A stretch of 64,000 nucleotides of DNA from Arthrobacter sp. Soil764 (GCF_001428075.1 NZ_LMSI01000012.1:130507-194506); one strand, 5' to 3'; counted from the stretch's first letter, positions 18,737-28,021 are shown. Notes: generated from the letters alone by a model not told the origin. Numbers and translations: made by a program.

Positions 18737-20121
18737 GCGGCACCTCCGGTAGTGGCCGCCTGCCGGGACCTGGCTGCTCGCGCGGGCTTCCTGCGCCGCG
18801 GGTTCAGTCCGAAGACGGCCCGGACCAGCGGCGGTGCGGCGATGAAAAGGACAATCAGGGACTGGACCACCAGGACGATGTCGATGGGGGTGCCGGTCTG
18901 GATCTGCATCTGGACCGCGCCGGCGCGGAAGGCGCCGAACAGCAGGCCGGCAGCGAAGGTGCCCCACGGCGTCGAACGTCCCAGCAAGGCGACCGTGATG
19001 GCGTCAAAACCGTACGTGGCGGCGACGCCGTCCGTGAGCACCTTCTCGGTGCCGGCAACCTGGGCCACACCTGACATGCCGGCGAGCCCGCCCGCGATGG
19101 CCATGACCAGGATGGTGGAGCGGGAGACGTTGATGCCGGCGGTCTGCGCCGCCTTGGGATTGGCACCCACCGCACGGAACTCAAAGCCCACTGTGGACCG
19201 GTTGAGGAGCCACCACACCAGGACCGTGGCGGCGATCGCCAGGACGAAACCCAGGTGCAGCCGGTACTGGCTTCCCAGGATCTGCGGGTAGACGGCGCTG
19301 GGATCCAGGATGGGTGAAATGGGGTTGGACTCCCCCGGCCGCTGGAACGCCGGGGTGTTCAGCAGGTAGCGCAGGAAGTACAACGCAATGTAGTTGAACA
19401 TGATGGTCACGATGACCTCGTGGGCTCCGGTGCGGGCCTTCAGCAGCCCGGCGAGTCCGCCCCATAGGGCGCCGCCAACGATGCCCGCCACCAGCACCAG
19501 CAGCAGGTGCAGGCCGAACGGAAGGTGGAGGGCGAAGCCCACCCAGGCTGCCAGGATGCCCGCCACGATAATTTGCCCCTGGGCACCGATGTTGAAGAGC
19601 CCTGCCCGGAATGCCAGCGCCACGCCCAGGCCGGCGGTGATGAGCGGTGTGGCGATGGTGAGGGTCTCCATGAAGGGCGCGAACTGGGCCGCCAACCCAT
19701 TGCCGCGCGGGTTGAACACCGAGCCCTGGAACAGGGCGATATAGGAGCGCGTGGCCGCATTCCAGACAGCCGCCAGCATGTCCGTGGGCCGGGCGAAGAA
19801 GTAGCCCGCCGTGGTGGCCACCTGCTTGTCCGTGCTCGCGATGAGCAGGCCGCCGATGATCAGCGCCAGCAGCACCGCCAGCACGGACACGATGCCGCTT
19901 CCAGTGAAGATCCGCCGCAGCACGGTCCCGGAGCCGCCGGGAAGCTGCCCGCTCTGGGCCGTGGCCGGAACAGCAGAGGGCTGCATGGCGCCGCCGGCGG
20001 TATCGACGGCCACAACTGCAGCCGTGTCCTCCGCGGCCGGGCTGTCCTGGCTGGCGGCGTGCTGGGTGTCTTCGACCCGGGGGTCGTCTTTGGCGTGTTT
20101 GGGGGAAGGCTGGTCAGGCAT
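18733..20121 (-). CDS. Nucleoside ABC transporter permease (NupP/YufP type)
   Basis: First permease of the BMP-type importer, 462 aa. I choose ATG 20121 (MPDQPSPKH) because GAGGGAG sits 6 nt upstream; an in-frame ATG at 20139 would add six residues. The N-terminus is 80 residues and polar. The membrane domain includes LAFRAGLFNIGAQGQI (coupling region) and GINVSRSTILVMA. It overlaps the end of the ATPase gene by 8 nt. Confidence 0.9.
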   Translation of the reverse strand: MPDQPSPKHAKDDPRVEDTQHAASQDSPAAEDTAAVVAVDTAGGAMQPSAVPATAQSGQLPGGSGTVLRRIFTGSGIVSVLAVLLALIIGGLLIASTDKQVATTAGYFFARPTDMLAAVWNAATRSYIALFQGSVFNPRGNGLAAQFAPFMETLTIATPLITAGLGVALAFRAGLFNIGAQGQIIVAGILAAWVGFALHLPFGLHLLLVLVAGIVGGALWGGLAGLLKARTGAHEVIVTIMFNYIALYFLRYLLNTPAFQRPGESNPISPILDPSAVYPQILGSQYRLHLGFVLAIAATVLVWWLLNRSTVGFEFRAVGANPKAAQTAGINVSRSTILVMAIAGGLAGMSGVAQVAGTEKVLTDGVAATYGFDAITVALLGRSTPWGTFAAGLLFGAFRAGAVQMQIQTGTPIDIVLVVQSLIVLFIAAPPLVRAVFGLNPRRRKPARAARSRQAATTGGAA

Positions 20122-21672
20122 GGTCGGCTCCCTCGGCATTGGAGGTGGCGGCCGGGGTGCCGGCCTGCGGGGTCTGTGCGTGTTCTTCCGGCGGGATGCC
20201 GGCCATCATGAGGCCCAGCACGTCGCGGCTTGTCCCGGCGGGGACGGTGCCCACCAGCTTGCCTTTGTAGAGCACCGCGATGCGGTCGGCCAGTTCCATC
20301 ACTTCGTCAAGCTCGGTGGAAATGATCATGACCGGGGTCCCTTGGTCACGCTCCGCGACGATCCGCCGGTGCAGGAACTCGATGGAGCCCACGTCCACGC
20401 CGCGGGTGGGCTGGGAGGCAATGAAGAGACGCAGGGGCCGGGAGAGCTCCCGGGCCATCACGAGCTTTTGCTGGTTGCCGCCGGACAGCGTTCCGGCGGC
20501 CGCTGCGGCAGAGGGGGTGCGGACATCGAATTCGCCTATGCGTGCCTTGGCGTTCTCCATGATTTTCGCCGGGCTCATGCTGATTCCCTTGGCGAAGGGC
20601 GGTTTGTCGTAAAGATCAAGGACCAGGTTTTCCGCTACGGAGAAGGTACCCACGAGCCCGTCCACTTTGCGGTCCTCAGGGACAAACCCGACGCCGGCCT
20701 GCAGGACTTCCTTGACGGACCGGCCCACGAGTTCCCTGCCGTCCAGGACGATGGAACCGCTGACGCGTTCCTGCAGGCCCAGGATGGCCTCAGTGAGTTC
20801 GGTCTGCCCGTTGCCCTGGACGCCGGCAATGGCCAGGATCTCACCGCGCTTGATATGGAAGCTGAGGTGATCCACCACGTGCTGTCCGTTGGGCGCGATG
20901 ACGGTGAGGTCGCGGACCTCGAAGGTGGTTTCCCGCGGCTGGGCCGGGGCCTTGTCCAGGGTCAGGCTCACGGCACGGCCCACCATCATCGAGGCAAGCT
21001 CGGTGGTGGAGGCGGCAGGATCGGCAGTACCCACCACCTTGCCGCGCCGGATCACCGTGATGGTGTCCGAGACTGCCTTGACCTCGCGCAGCTTGTGGGA
21101 GATGAAGACGATGGAGGTTCCGCGCGACTTGAGCTGGCGCATGATGTCCAGGAGTTCGTCGGTCTCCTGCGGGGTCAGTACGGCCGTGGGCTCATCGAGG
21201 ATCAGGACCCTGGCGTTGCGGACCAGCGCCTTGATGATTTCCACCCGTTGCTGGACGCCTACGGGCAGGTCCTCCACCAGGGCGTCCGGGTCCACGTCGA
21301 AGCCGTACTGGTCCGAGATCTCCTTGATGCGCTGCCGGGTCTGGTCCAGGTTGAGGAAGCCGGCCGCCTTGGTGGGTTCGGCACCCAGTGCCACGTTCTC
21401 GGCCACGGTAGCATGAAGTGCTGGTGCACCATGCCGATCCCTGCCGCCATGGCATCACCGGGACCCCTGAAGGTAACGGGCCTGTCATCGATGAGGATTT
21501 CGCCTTCGGAGGGCTCGTACAGCCCGTACAGCACGTTCATCAGGGTGGATTTACCCGCCCCGTTTTCACCAAGGAGGCAATGGATCTGGCCCGGCTCAAC
21601 CACCACGTCGATGTGGTCGTTGGCCAGGAGCGTGCCAAAGCGTTTGGTGATCCCTCTGAGTTCAAGTTTCAA
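20114..21672 (-). pseudogene. Nucleoside ABC transporter ATPase (NupO/YufO type), frameshifted
   Basis: A two-domain ABC ATPase (expected about 510 aa) split over two frames. The N-terminal part (TTG start about 21672, [12 protein letters not shown]) holds the first Walker [10 protein letters not shown] and reaches GMVHQHFML at about 21410. The frame then runs into non-ABC sequence. The rest continues in another frame from [12 protein letters not shown]. It includes signature and Walker B ([13 protein letters not shown]), the second domain (GVQGNGQTE) and LSGGNQQK. Family members read HQHFMLIPVFTVAENV; about 13 nt encoding IPVF plus one base are missing at the junction. Either the gene is truly broken or the assembly dropped bases. 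Confidence 0.85.
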
Positions 21673-21791
21673 AACTCTGACCAATCTCGAAGCGCCCGGT
21701 GATCGACCGGACGGGATATATGGCTGCAGCACCAGCCTAGTGGCTGCAGTACCGGGAGGAGCCGGCCGGGCGCGGTAAACGTTCGGCCAGC

Positions 21792-21840
21792 AAAAAGCGC
21801 CACCGGCCGGCCAGTGGGTGACGGACCGGCGGTGGCGCTT
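21792..21840 (-). terminator. Terminator/attenuator between bmp lipoprotein and ABC ATPase genes
   Basis: 11-bp perfect outer stem (AAGCGCCACCG, 21795-21805, with 21830-21840) that extends inward with a bulge. On the minus strand it is followed by a T5 run. It lies just past the lipoprotein stop, so it lowers expression of the downstream ATPase and permeases relative to the receptor. Confidence 0.85.
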
Positions 21841-21852
21841 CCTGTTAGTGGA

Positions 21853-22962
21853 TCAGGCCTTGGGGCTTGCTGCGGACTCAACCTTCAGCTTGCCGTCGAC
21901 GATGTCCTTCTTGATCTTCTCGAGGTCGGACTTCACTTCCGCGGGGACCTGGGAATCGAGGTCGTGGAAGGGCGCCAGCTGCACACCGTCGTTGGCAAGG
22001 GTGCCCACGTACGGGGTGTTGTTGAACTTGCCCTCCTTGTCCTCGGTGACAACCGTCTCCACGGCCTCGCCCATCTGCTTCATGACGGAGGAGAGCATGA
22101 TGTCCTTGTAGTCCGGGGCGGTGAGGTAGCCGTCGGAGTCAACCCAGATCAGCTTGACGTCCTTCCCGGCAGCCTTGGCCTCGTTGAGCGCCGCGCCGGC
22201 GCCCTTGCCCACGGGACCGGCCACGGGCATCACAATGTCCGCACCCTGGTCCAGGAAGTTCTTGGTCAGCTGCTTGCCCACGTCCTGCTTTTCGAAGTCA
22301 CCCGTGAAGCTGCCGTCCTGGGCGTCCTTGTTCCAGCCGAGCAGCTTGACGTTCTTGCCCTTCTGCTGGTTGTAGTACTTCACGCCGTCGGCGTAGCCGT
22401 CCATGAAAATGGTCACGGTGGGGATCTTGATGCCGCCGAAGGTGGCCACGGTGCCGGTCTTGGTGGTTCCTGCGGCCAGGTAGCCGGCGAGGAAGGCTGC
22501 CTGCGCGGTGTCGTAGATGATGGGCTTGACGTTGCTGATGGGCTTGTCGTAGCCAAAGTCGATGATGGCGAAGTGCTTGTCCGGGTTGGCGGTGGCCTGG
22601 GCCTTGGTGGCGTCGCCCAGCAGGAAGCCGACCGTGATGGTCAGGTTGCAGCCGGCCGTGACCATGGCGCGCAGGTTGGGTTCGAAGTCGTTGTTGGTCT
22701 TCGACTCGATCTGGTTGACCTTGATGCCGAGGTCCTTCTCGGTCTTCTTCAGGCCCTCGTAGGAGGACTGGTTGAAGGACTGGTCGTCGAATCCACCGGA
22801 GTCCGAAACGATGCAGCCCGTGTAGTCGCTGGCACCTGCGGATGAGGTGCTGCCGGCTTCGGGGGCTGCACCGCAGGCGGTGAGCACAAGCGCGGACGCA
22901 CCGAGGGTGGCCACACCGGCCATTGAACCGCGCTTGAAGACGGCACGCAGTGATTTCTTCAA
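21853..22962 (-). CDS. BMP family nucleoside-binding lipoprotein
   Basis: Extracytoplasmic receptor of the nucleoside ABC importer, 369 aa (BmpA/Med/PnrA family). Lipoprotein signal peptide with lipobox LVLTAC (Cys at about residue 30). Family motifs: SDSGGFDDQSFNQSSYEGLKK near residue 54, IDFGYD near 135, and IPVAGPVGKGAG-like ligand loop near 236. TTG start with GGAGG 6 nt upstream. It is the first gene of the nucleoside uptake and salvage operon. Confidence 0.92.
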   Translation of the reverse strand: MKKSLRAVFKRGSMAGVATLGASALVLTACGAAPEAGSTSSAGASDYTGCIVSDSGGFDDQSFNQSSYEGLKKTEKDLGIKVNQIESKTNNDFEPNLRAMVTAGCNLTITVGFLLGDATKAQATANPDKHFAIIDFGYDKPISNVKPIIYDTAQAAFLAGYLAAGTTKTGTVATFGGIKIPTVTIFMDGYADGVKYYNQQKGKNVKLLGWNKDAQDGSFTGDFEKQDVGKQLTKNFLDQGADIVMPVAGPVGKGAGAALNEAKAAGKDVKLIWVDSDGYLTAPDYKDIMLSSVMKQMGEAVETVVTEDKEGKFNNTPYVGTLANDGVQLAPFHDLDSQVPAEVKSDLEKIKKDIVDGKLKVESAASPKA

Positions 22963-23160
22963 TTTTCCTCCAGGGATGATGCGAGTGGCGCTACGGGCTG
23001 GAATTCAATGAGTGTCCGTTTCGGCGCTGAAATTCTGTTTTCACTGAAGGCACGCAGCACTGCGCCGGAGCGCACTGATGGCACTTACTTTAGTGGCCTG
23101 CGCCACGTCCCCATAGCACGCCAGGAGCCCATCCGGGAGATTGTTTACAAGTTGTTACCA

Positions 23161-23200
23161 AGCAGTAGGGGCACCGCGGAAACGCGGTGCCCCTACTGCT
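23161..23200 (-). terminator. Strong hairpin downstream of the medium-chain reductase gene
   Basis: 18-bp perfect stem closed by a 4-nt loop (GAAA on plus, TTTC on minus). It begins 19 nt past the oxidoreductase stop. No good T-run follows, so it may act as a terminator with help or as an mRNA 3'-end stabiliser. Confidence 0.7.
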
Positions 23201-23218
23201 TATGCCTGGTTCTGGTGG

Positions 23219-24235
23219 CTACAGCCGGACCAGCATTTTGCCGGTGTTTGCGCCGTCCAGGAGATCCATGAATGCCTGCGGAGCGTTCTCCAGCCCGTCG
23301 ACGATCGTCTCGTCGTAGCGCACGGTCCCGTCCGCCAACCACCCGGCCATCTTCTCCGCGAACTCTGCCGCATGCTGCCGCTGCCCGCCCACCAGGAAAC
23401 CGCGCAGGGTCAATTGCTTGCCGATGGCCTGCATCAGGTTGTGGGGTGCGGGAGTGGGTTCGGTGGAGTTGTATTGCGCGATGGCACCGCACATGGCCAC
23501 CCGGCCGCCCACGTTCAGGACTGCCAGGGCCGCCTCGAGGTGCTCGCCGCCCACGTTGTCGAAGTAGACGTCGATACCGGCCGGGCCGGCCGCCTTCTCC
23601 AGTTGCTCCACAACCGGACCGTCGTGGTAGTCGAACGCGGCGTCGAAGCCAAGCTCCAGGAGCCGGGCCACCTTGGCCGGCGAGCCGGCGGAACCGATGA
23701 CACGTGAAGCCCCCATGGCCTTGGCAATCTGTCCCACCAGGGACCCAACCGCACCGGCCGCACCCGAGACAAACACAGCGTCCCCCGGCTTGAATTCGGC
23801 GACCTTCAGCAGGCCGGCGTAGGCCGTCAGGCCGGTCATGCCCAGCGCGCCAAGGAAAGCCGACGGCGGCGCCAGGTCAGTCCGGGCGGGGGTGGCAGCA
23901 GTGCCGTCAACCACCGCGTACTCGCGCCAGCCAAGGGAATGCACGACGACGTCGCCCTCCTGGTGTGCGGATGAACGGGACGCGATCACCTCGCCTACCG
24001 CGCCGCCATCGAGCGCCTTGCCCACGGCGAAGGGTGCCGAGTAGGACTTGACGTCATTCATCCTGCCGCGCATGTAGGGGTCCACGGACATGAAAAGGTT
24101 GCGCACCAGGATCTGGCCGTCTTCAAGCGCGGGCAGCGGCGACTCGGCAAGTTCGAAATTTTCGCCCGAGGGGCGCCCCACGGGACGGGAGGCCAGCCGG
24201 ATTTCACGGGTGGTGGTTGCAAGGGCTGTGCTCAT
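23219..24235 (-). CDS. NADPH-dependent medium-chain oxidoreductase (CurA / leukotriene B4 12-hydroxydehydrogenase type)
   Basis: 338 aa, zinc-free MDR reductase for alkenals, enones or quinones. The N-terminus has the family marker SVDPYMRGRMND near residue 50. The nucleotide-binding fold is GAAGAVGSLVGQIAKAMGASRVIGSAGS near 155, and DVYFDNVGGEHLEAAL follows near 220. It overlaps the ohr stop by ATGA, so it belongs to the ohrR-ohr operon. This fits detoxification of reactive carbonyls that arise with lipid peroxides. Confidence 0.9.
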   Translation of the reverse strand: MSTALATTTREIRLASRPVGRPSGENFELAESPLPALEDGQILVRNLFMSVDPYMRGRMNDVKSYSAPFAVGKALDGGAVGEVIASRSSAHQEGDVVVHSLGWREYAVVDGTAATPARTDLAPPSAFLGALGMTGLTAYAGLLKVAEFKPGDAVFVSGAAGAVGSLVGQIAKAMGASRVIGSAGSPAKVARLLELGFDAAFDYHDGPVVEQLEKAAGPAGIDVYFDNVGGEHLEAALAVLNVGGRVAMCGAIAQYNSTEPTPAPHNLMQAIGKQLTLRGFLVGGQRQHAAEFAEKMAGWLADGTVRYDETIVDGLENAPQAFMDLLDGANTGKMLVRL

Positions 24236-24663
24236 GCTGCGTACTCCAGAATCTTGAGGTCAACGTTGATGTTGCCGCGAGTGGCATTTGAATAGGGGCA
24301 GACCTCGTGCGCCTTGGCCACCAGCTCTTCGGCGGCAGCGAGGTCCAGCGCCGGCAGGGCAATTTCGAGCTCGGCGGCCAGCCCGAAGCCTGCACCGCCG
24401 TCCAGCTGCCCCAGGTGGATCTTCGCCGCCACTGCCGAATCCGTCAGGTCAGCTCCTGCCTTGCGGCCCACCAGGCGCAGAGCGGAGTGGAAGCAGGCGG
24501 CATACCCGGCGGCAAAGAGCTGTTCGGGGTTGGTGCCCTGGCCGCTGCCACCGAGTTCGACCGGGCTGGCGAGGGCCACTGCCAGCTTGCCGTCATTGCT
24601 GCGTGCAGCGCCGTCGCGGCCTTCACCCGAGGCCAGTGCCTCGGCGGTGTAGAGAGTCTTCAC
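24232..24663 (-). CDS. ohr: Organic hydroperoxide resistance protein Ohr
   Basis: Thiol peroxidase of the OsmC/Ohr family, 143 aa from GTG 24663 (KTLYTAEALASGEGRDG). Both redox cysteines are visible: AAGYAACFHSAL near residue 58 and HEVCPYSNATRGN near 123. Upstream in-frame sequence overlaps ohrR and is not coding. It reduces fatty-acid and alkyl hydroperoxides and is expressed from the ohrR promoter. Confidence 0.95.
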   Translation of the reverse strand: MKTLYTAEALASGEGRDGAARSNDGKLAVALASPVELGGSGQGTNPEQLFAAGYAACFHSALRLVGRKAGADLTDSAVAAKIHLGQLDGGAGFGLAAELEIALPALDLAAAEELVAKAHEVCPYSNATRGNINVDLKILEYAA

Positions 24664-24706
24664 GAAAAATATCCGTCCTGTAGGTGGGATGGTGCAGTAT
24701 TCGGGT

Positions 24707-25141
24707 TCAGAGCGATTCATGCAGGGCAGCCGTGAGCTTGCCCAGGGTGGTCCGCAGCTGTTCAAGTTCGTCCAGGGAGAGACCTGCGGCGTCGGCCAGC
24801 CGCTGCGGAATGGCACTTGCCTGGCCACTGAGGTTTCGCCCGGCGGACGTCAGGTGGATGGCAACGCGGCGTTCGTCCTCGCCGGAGCGCCGCCGTTCCA
24901 CGAGCCCCAGGGCTTCCAGCCGCTTCAGGAGCGGCGACAGGGTGCCGGAGTCAAGGCCCAGCTCCCCGCCGACTTCCTTGACGCCCCGGGGTTCGTTCTC
25001 CCACAGGACCAGCATCACCAGGTACTGCGGGTAGGTGAGTCCCAGTTCCTCCAGGACAGGCCGGTAGACGGCGGTAGCGGCACGGGAGGCCGAGTACAGC
25101 GCAAAACAGACTTGCCGGTCCAGGCGGGGTGCTTCGGTCAT
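24707..25141 (-). CDS. ohrR: MarR family peroxide sensor OhrR
   Basis: Winged-helix repressor, 144 aa from ATG 25141 (MTEAPRLDRQ). It has the OhrR sensing cysteine in the N-terminal motif QVCFALYSASRA (Cys at about residue 12). The wing motif is RRRSGEDERRVAIHLT, with conserved Asp-Glu-Arg-Arg. There is only one N-terminal Cys and no visible C-terminal partner, so it looks like a 1-Cys OhrR. No ribosome binding site precedes the ATG, and the operator lies 17-40 nt upstream, so the mRNA may be nearly leaderless. Confidence 0.93.
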   Translation of the reverse strand: MTEAPRLDRQVCFALYSASRAATAVYRPVLEELGLTYPQYLVMLVLWENEPRGVKEVGGELGLDSGTLSPLLKRLEALGLVERRRSGEDERRVAIHLTSAGRNLSGQASAIPQRLADAAGLSLDELEQLRTTLGKLTAALHESL

Positions 25142-25157
25142 GGTTATAACGATAGCC

Positions 25158-25180
25158 CACAACTAAGTTGTGCACAACTT
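25158..25180 (-). promoter_or_regulatory. OhrR operator upstream of ohrR-ohr
   Basis: Two overlapping palindromes: perfect 16-bp AAGTTGTGCACAACTT (25165-25180) and ACAACTAAGTTGT (25159-25171). Position just upstream of ohrR, and the A/T-rich CAAnnnnnnTTG style, match known OhrR boxes. Confidence 0.85.
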
Positions 25181-25250
25181 ACCGCACCTGTGGCTGCCCT
25201 TGTGCGCCGCCGTCGTCGTACTTCCCTTGTTGCTGTCCTGAAACAGCGAT

Positions 25251-25285
25251 GCCTGATATCCCCACCCGGGGCGGGGATACCAGGC
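25251..25285 (-). terminator. Terminator after the M20 amidohydrolase gene
   Basis: 13-bp stem (one G-U wobble on the minus strand) around a 9-nt loop, starting about 8 nt past the amidohydrolase stop. The T-tract is weak. Confidence 0.6.
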
Positions 25286-25293
25286 AGGGCTTG

Positions 25294-26511
25294 TCAGGAA
25301 ACCGGGGTCTGTTCCAGGTCGCGGATGGTGCGGAGCGCCGCTGCGGTGAGGACCCGGATACCCAGGCCAAGCGAGCGCTCGTCCAGGATGTAATCCCCGC
25401 GGTGGAGGTCGTAGTCCTCGCCTCCGGGCGTCTTGGTGCCCAGGCGCATCATGGCGCCGGGAAGTTCCGCGAGGAACCACGCGAAATCCTCGCCGCCCAT
25501 TGACTGCGGGGTGAGCACCACGGCGCTTTCGCCGATTTCGGCCCGGGCGGCGGCCTCGATGATGGCTGTCTCGTGTTCGGAGTTCACCACCGGCGGCACT
25601 CCCCTGGTGTGCTCCAGGTGGACGTCCACGCCGTAGGGCGCAGCCACCTGGTGGACCACTTCGTCAAGGAGTTCACCGGCGGCGTGCCAGGCGTCCCGGT
25701 CCAGGCAGCGCATGGTCCCGGCCATGTAGCCGCTGCCGGGGATGGCGTTGGGTGCCGAGCCTGCGGTGATCTGGCCCCACACGACGGAGACGCCGCTGCG
25801 GACGTCCACCCGGCGGGACAGCACGGCGGGTACGTTGACGGCGATCTGGGCCAGCGCGAACACCAGGTCTTCGGTCAGGTGCGGGCGGGATGTGTGGCCG
25901 CCGCGGCCGGAGAGTTCGATCCGGATGGTGTCCGACGCCGAGGTGATGGCACCGATGCGGGTTCCCACCTTGCCCACTTCAATGCGGGGGTCGCAGTGCA
26001 GCGCCAAAATCCGGGGGACGCCGTCCAGCACACCCTGTTCAATGCAGGAATGCGCGCCGCCGGGCATGGTCTCCTCAGCGGGCTGGAAGATGATCCTGAC
26101 GGTGGCGCCGAGGGGTGATTCCTGGTGCATCCGGTGCAGCACCAGGGCGATGCCCAGCATGGTGGTGGTGTGCACGTCATGGCCGCAGGCGTGGGTGACG
26201 CCGTGGTTCTTCGACGCGAACGGCAGCCCGGTCTCCTCGATAATGGGCAGGGCATCGATGTCGCCGCGAAGCGCCGTGGCGATGGGGCCTTCGCCCACGT
26301 CCACCGTCAGACCGGTGCCTTCCAGGCGGCGGGGGCTCAGGCCGGCAGCTTCGAGCCGCTCGGCGAGCTTGTCGGTGGTGCGGAACTCCTTGAAGGACAG
26401 TTCCGGGTGCGCATGCAGGTCCCGCCGGAATTCGATCAGTTCCGGCAAAAGCGGTTCGAGCCAGGGAGCCACCAGGGCGGTGGGCTCGGCTTCAGTAGTG
26501 TAATTGCGCAC
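25294..26511 (-). CDS. M20 family amidohydrolase (N-acyl amino acid / peptide hydrolase type)
   Basis: Cytoplasmic metal-dependent hydrolase, 405 aa, GTG start. It has FRRDLHAHPELSF near residue 28, the metal-binding HACGHDVHTTTMLG near 107 and the catalytic pair FQPAEETMPGG near 142. The dimerisation domain contains GRGGHTSRPH near 203, and the C-terminal metal ligand is in MGGEDFAW near 364. This is the M20D pattern (hippurate hydrolase, IAA-amino acid hydrolase, N-acetyl-diaminopimelate deacetylase). The exact substrate is not readable. Confidence 0.9.
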   Translation of the reverse strand: MRNYTTEAEPTALVAPWLEPLLPELIEFRRDLHAHPELSFKEFRTTDKLAERLEAAGLSPRRLEGTGLTVDVGEGPIATALRGDIDALPIIEETGLPFASKNHGVTHACGHDVHTTTMLGIALVLHRMHQESPLGATVRIIFQPAEETMPGGAHSCIEQGVLDGVPRILALHCDPRIEVGKVGTRIGAITSASDTIRIELSGRGGHTSRPHLTEDLVFALAQIAVNVPAVLSRRVDVRSGVSVVWGQITAGSAPNAIPGSGYMAGTMRCLDRDAWHAAGELLDEVVHQVAAPYGVDVHLEHTRGVPPVVNSEHETAIIEAAARAEIGESAVVLTPQSMGGEDFAWFLAELPGAMMRLGTKTPGGEDYDLHRGDYILDERSLGLGIRVLTAAALRTIRDLEQTPVS

Positions 26512-26569
26512 TGCTTCACTCTAGCGAGGGTGTTGGCTTTCGTGCCCATTCACTGACGCCTCATTACAT

Positions 26570-26610
26570 CCCGTAACCTGCCGGCGCGGGTTGGGCCGGC
26601 AGGTTACGGG
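26570..26610 (-). terminator. Terminator after mannose-1-phosphate guanylyltransferase gene
   Basis: 16-bp perfect stem (CCCGTAACCTGCCGGC) with a 9-nt loop, ending 2 nt from the stop codon of the guanylyltransferase gene. Confidence 0.75.
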
Positions 26611-26611
26611 A

Positions 26612-27745
26612 TCAGAGAACGTCCGTGTCGCCGCTTGCCTTGAGTGCGTCAACGGCAGCCTTGACGCGTTGGGAATTGGCCATGGTGGTCACCAGCAAAG
26701 CGTCCGGCGTATCCACGATGACAACGTCCTGGATGCCGATCAGGGCGATCACGCGCTTGGTGTCGGTGACCACAACGCCGCTTGAGTTCTCGGTGAACAC
26801 GCGGGCACCTTCGCCGAGGACCGTGACGTCGTCCACTTCCTTGGCGCTGTTGAGGCGCCCCACCGAGGCAAAGTCGCCAACGTCGTCCCAACGGAAGGTC
26901 CCGGGTACGACGGCGACGTCCCCGGCTTCGGCGGCGGGCTCGGCCACTGCGTAGTCGATGGCGATCTTCGGCAGCGTTGGCCAGACGCGCGCGGTGACCT
27001 CGTCGCGCCGGGGGGTGTCCCACGCGCGGGCGATTTCCTGCAGGCCCTGGAACAGTTCGGGCTGGTTCGCCTCAAGGTGCTTGAGCATCAGCGCCACCGG
27101 CGCCACGAACATACCGGCGTTCCACACGTAGTTGCCGCTGTCGACGTACTGCTGGGCCACTTCCTCGTCGGGCTTCTCGACGAACTCCACCACGTCCTGG
27201 GCGCTGGGCGCGCCCTCGATGTGCAGGTCCTGCCCGGAACGGATGTAGCCGAACCCGGTGGACGGGTGCGTGGGCTTGATGCCAATGGTGACGATCTTGC
27301 CGGCAGCGGCAGTAAAGATGGCCTCACGGACGGCCTGCTGGAACAGGTCGTCCGGACTGATGACCTGGTCTGCGGCGAAGGAACCCATGATGGTGTCAGG
27401 ATCTCGCTCGTGCAGGATGGCAGCGGCAAGGCCGATGGCCGCACCGGAGTCCTTGGGCTCCGATTCGAGGACCAGGTCCGAATCGTGCAGCTCGGGCAAC
27501 TGCCGGCACACGGCATCGCGGTGCGCCTTGCCAGTGACGACCAGCATCCGGCTGCCTGCCAGCGGATGCAGCCGGTCGTAGGTGGCGCGCAGCAAGGTGC
27601 TGCCCGATCCCGTGAGATCGTGAAGGAACTTGGGAGCTGCGGCACGTGACAGGGGCCAGAGGCGGGTCCCCACTCCGCCTGCCGGAATCACCGCAATGAA
27701 GCGGTCAAGGGGTGAAGCCGGGCTTGTCACTTTGTCTGTACTCAT
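26612..27745 (-). CDS. manC: Mannose-1-phosphate guanylyltransferase
   Basis: GDP-mannose synthesis from mannose-1-phosphate and GTP, 377 aa from ATG 27745 (MSTDKVTSPASP). The nucleotidyltransferase signature IPAGGVGTRLWPLSRAAAPKF is near residue 20. FVEKPDEEVAQQY lies near 160, and GTFRWDDVGDFAS near 278. It lacks the C-terminal isomerase domain of bifunctional enzymes. The product feeds mannosylated lipids and polysaccharides. It diverges from sdhC. Confidence 0.92.
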   Translation of the reverse strand: MSTDKVTSPASPLDRFIAVIPAGGVGTRLWPLSRAAAPKFLHDLTGSGSTLLRATYDRLHPLAGSRMLVVTGKAHRDAVCRQLPELHDSDLVLESEPKDSGAAIGLAAAILHERDPDTIMGSFAADQVISPDDLFQQAVREAIFTAAAGKIVTIGIKPTHPSTGFGYIRSGQDLHIEGAPSAQDVVEFVEKPDEEVAQQYVDSGNYVWNAGMFVAPVALMLKHLEANQPELFQGLQEIARAWDTPRRDEVTARVWPTLPKIAIDYAVAEPAAEAGDVAVVPGTFRWDDVGDFASVGRLNSAKEVDDVTVLGEGARVFTENSSGVVVTDTKRVIALIGIQDVVIVDTPDALLVTTMANSQRVKAAVDALKASGDTDVL

Positions 27746-27904
27746 CAGGGCTACTTTAGCGGAACGGCCGCAACCGGTCCCTTTGCAGACCCACCGGACC
27801 CGCATTTTCCGGTACCGTCCCGGCCAAAAGCCGGAACAGATGTGGCGTTCGTCTCATTTCACCGGAAAATCCGCTCCAGTACTGGACACCAAGAAACTCC
27901 TAAA

Positions 27905-27933
27905 TTGAATAAGCTGTTAGCGGAGCCTAGATT
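27905..27933 (+). promoter_or_regulatory. Candidate promoter for sdhCDAB
   Basis: TTGAAT (27905-27910), 17-nt spacer, TAGATT (27928-27933), about 88 nt before the sdhC start. Sigma-A-like by eye only. Confidence 0.4.
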
Positions 27934-28021
27934 TAGGCCTGAGCTACGAGTGCTCTCGCAGCAGGCGTTCCCCCCGCATGGATCTCATGCCAGCGCCGCT
28001 GTGTTGCAGGGAGGTTTATCA

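Noticed and set aside
23161..26610. Large inverted repeats at 23161-23200, 25251-25285 and 26570-26610 as ends of an insertion element
   Set aside because: Each lies just past a stop codon, their sequences differ, no transposase is present, and simple terminators explain them.
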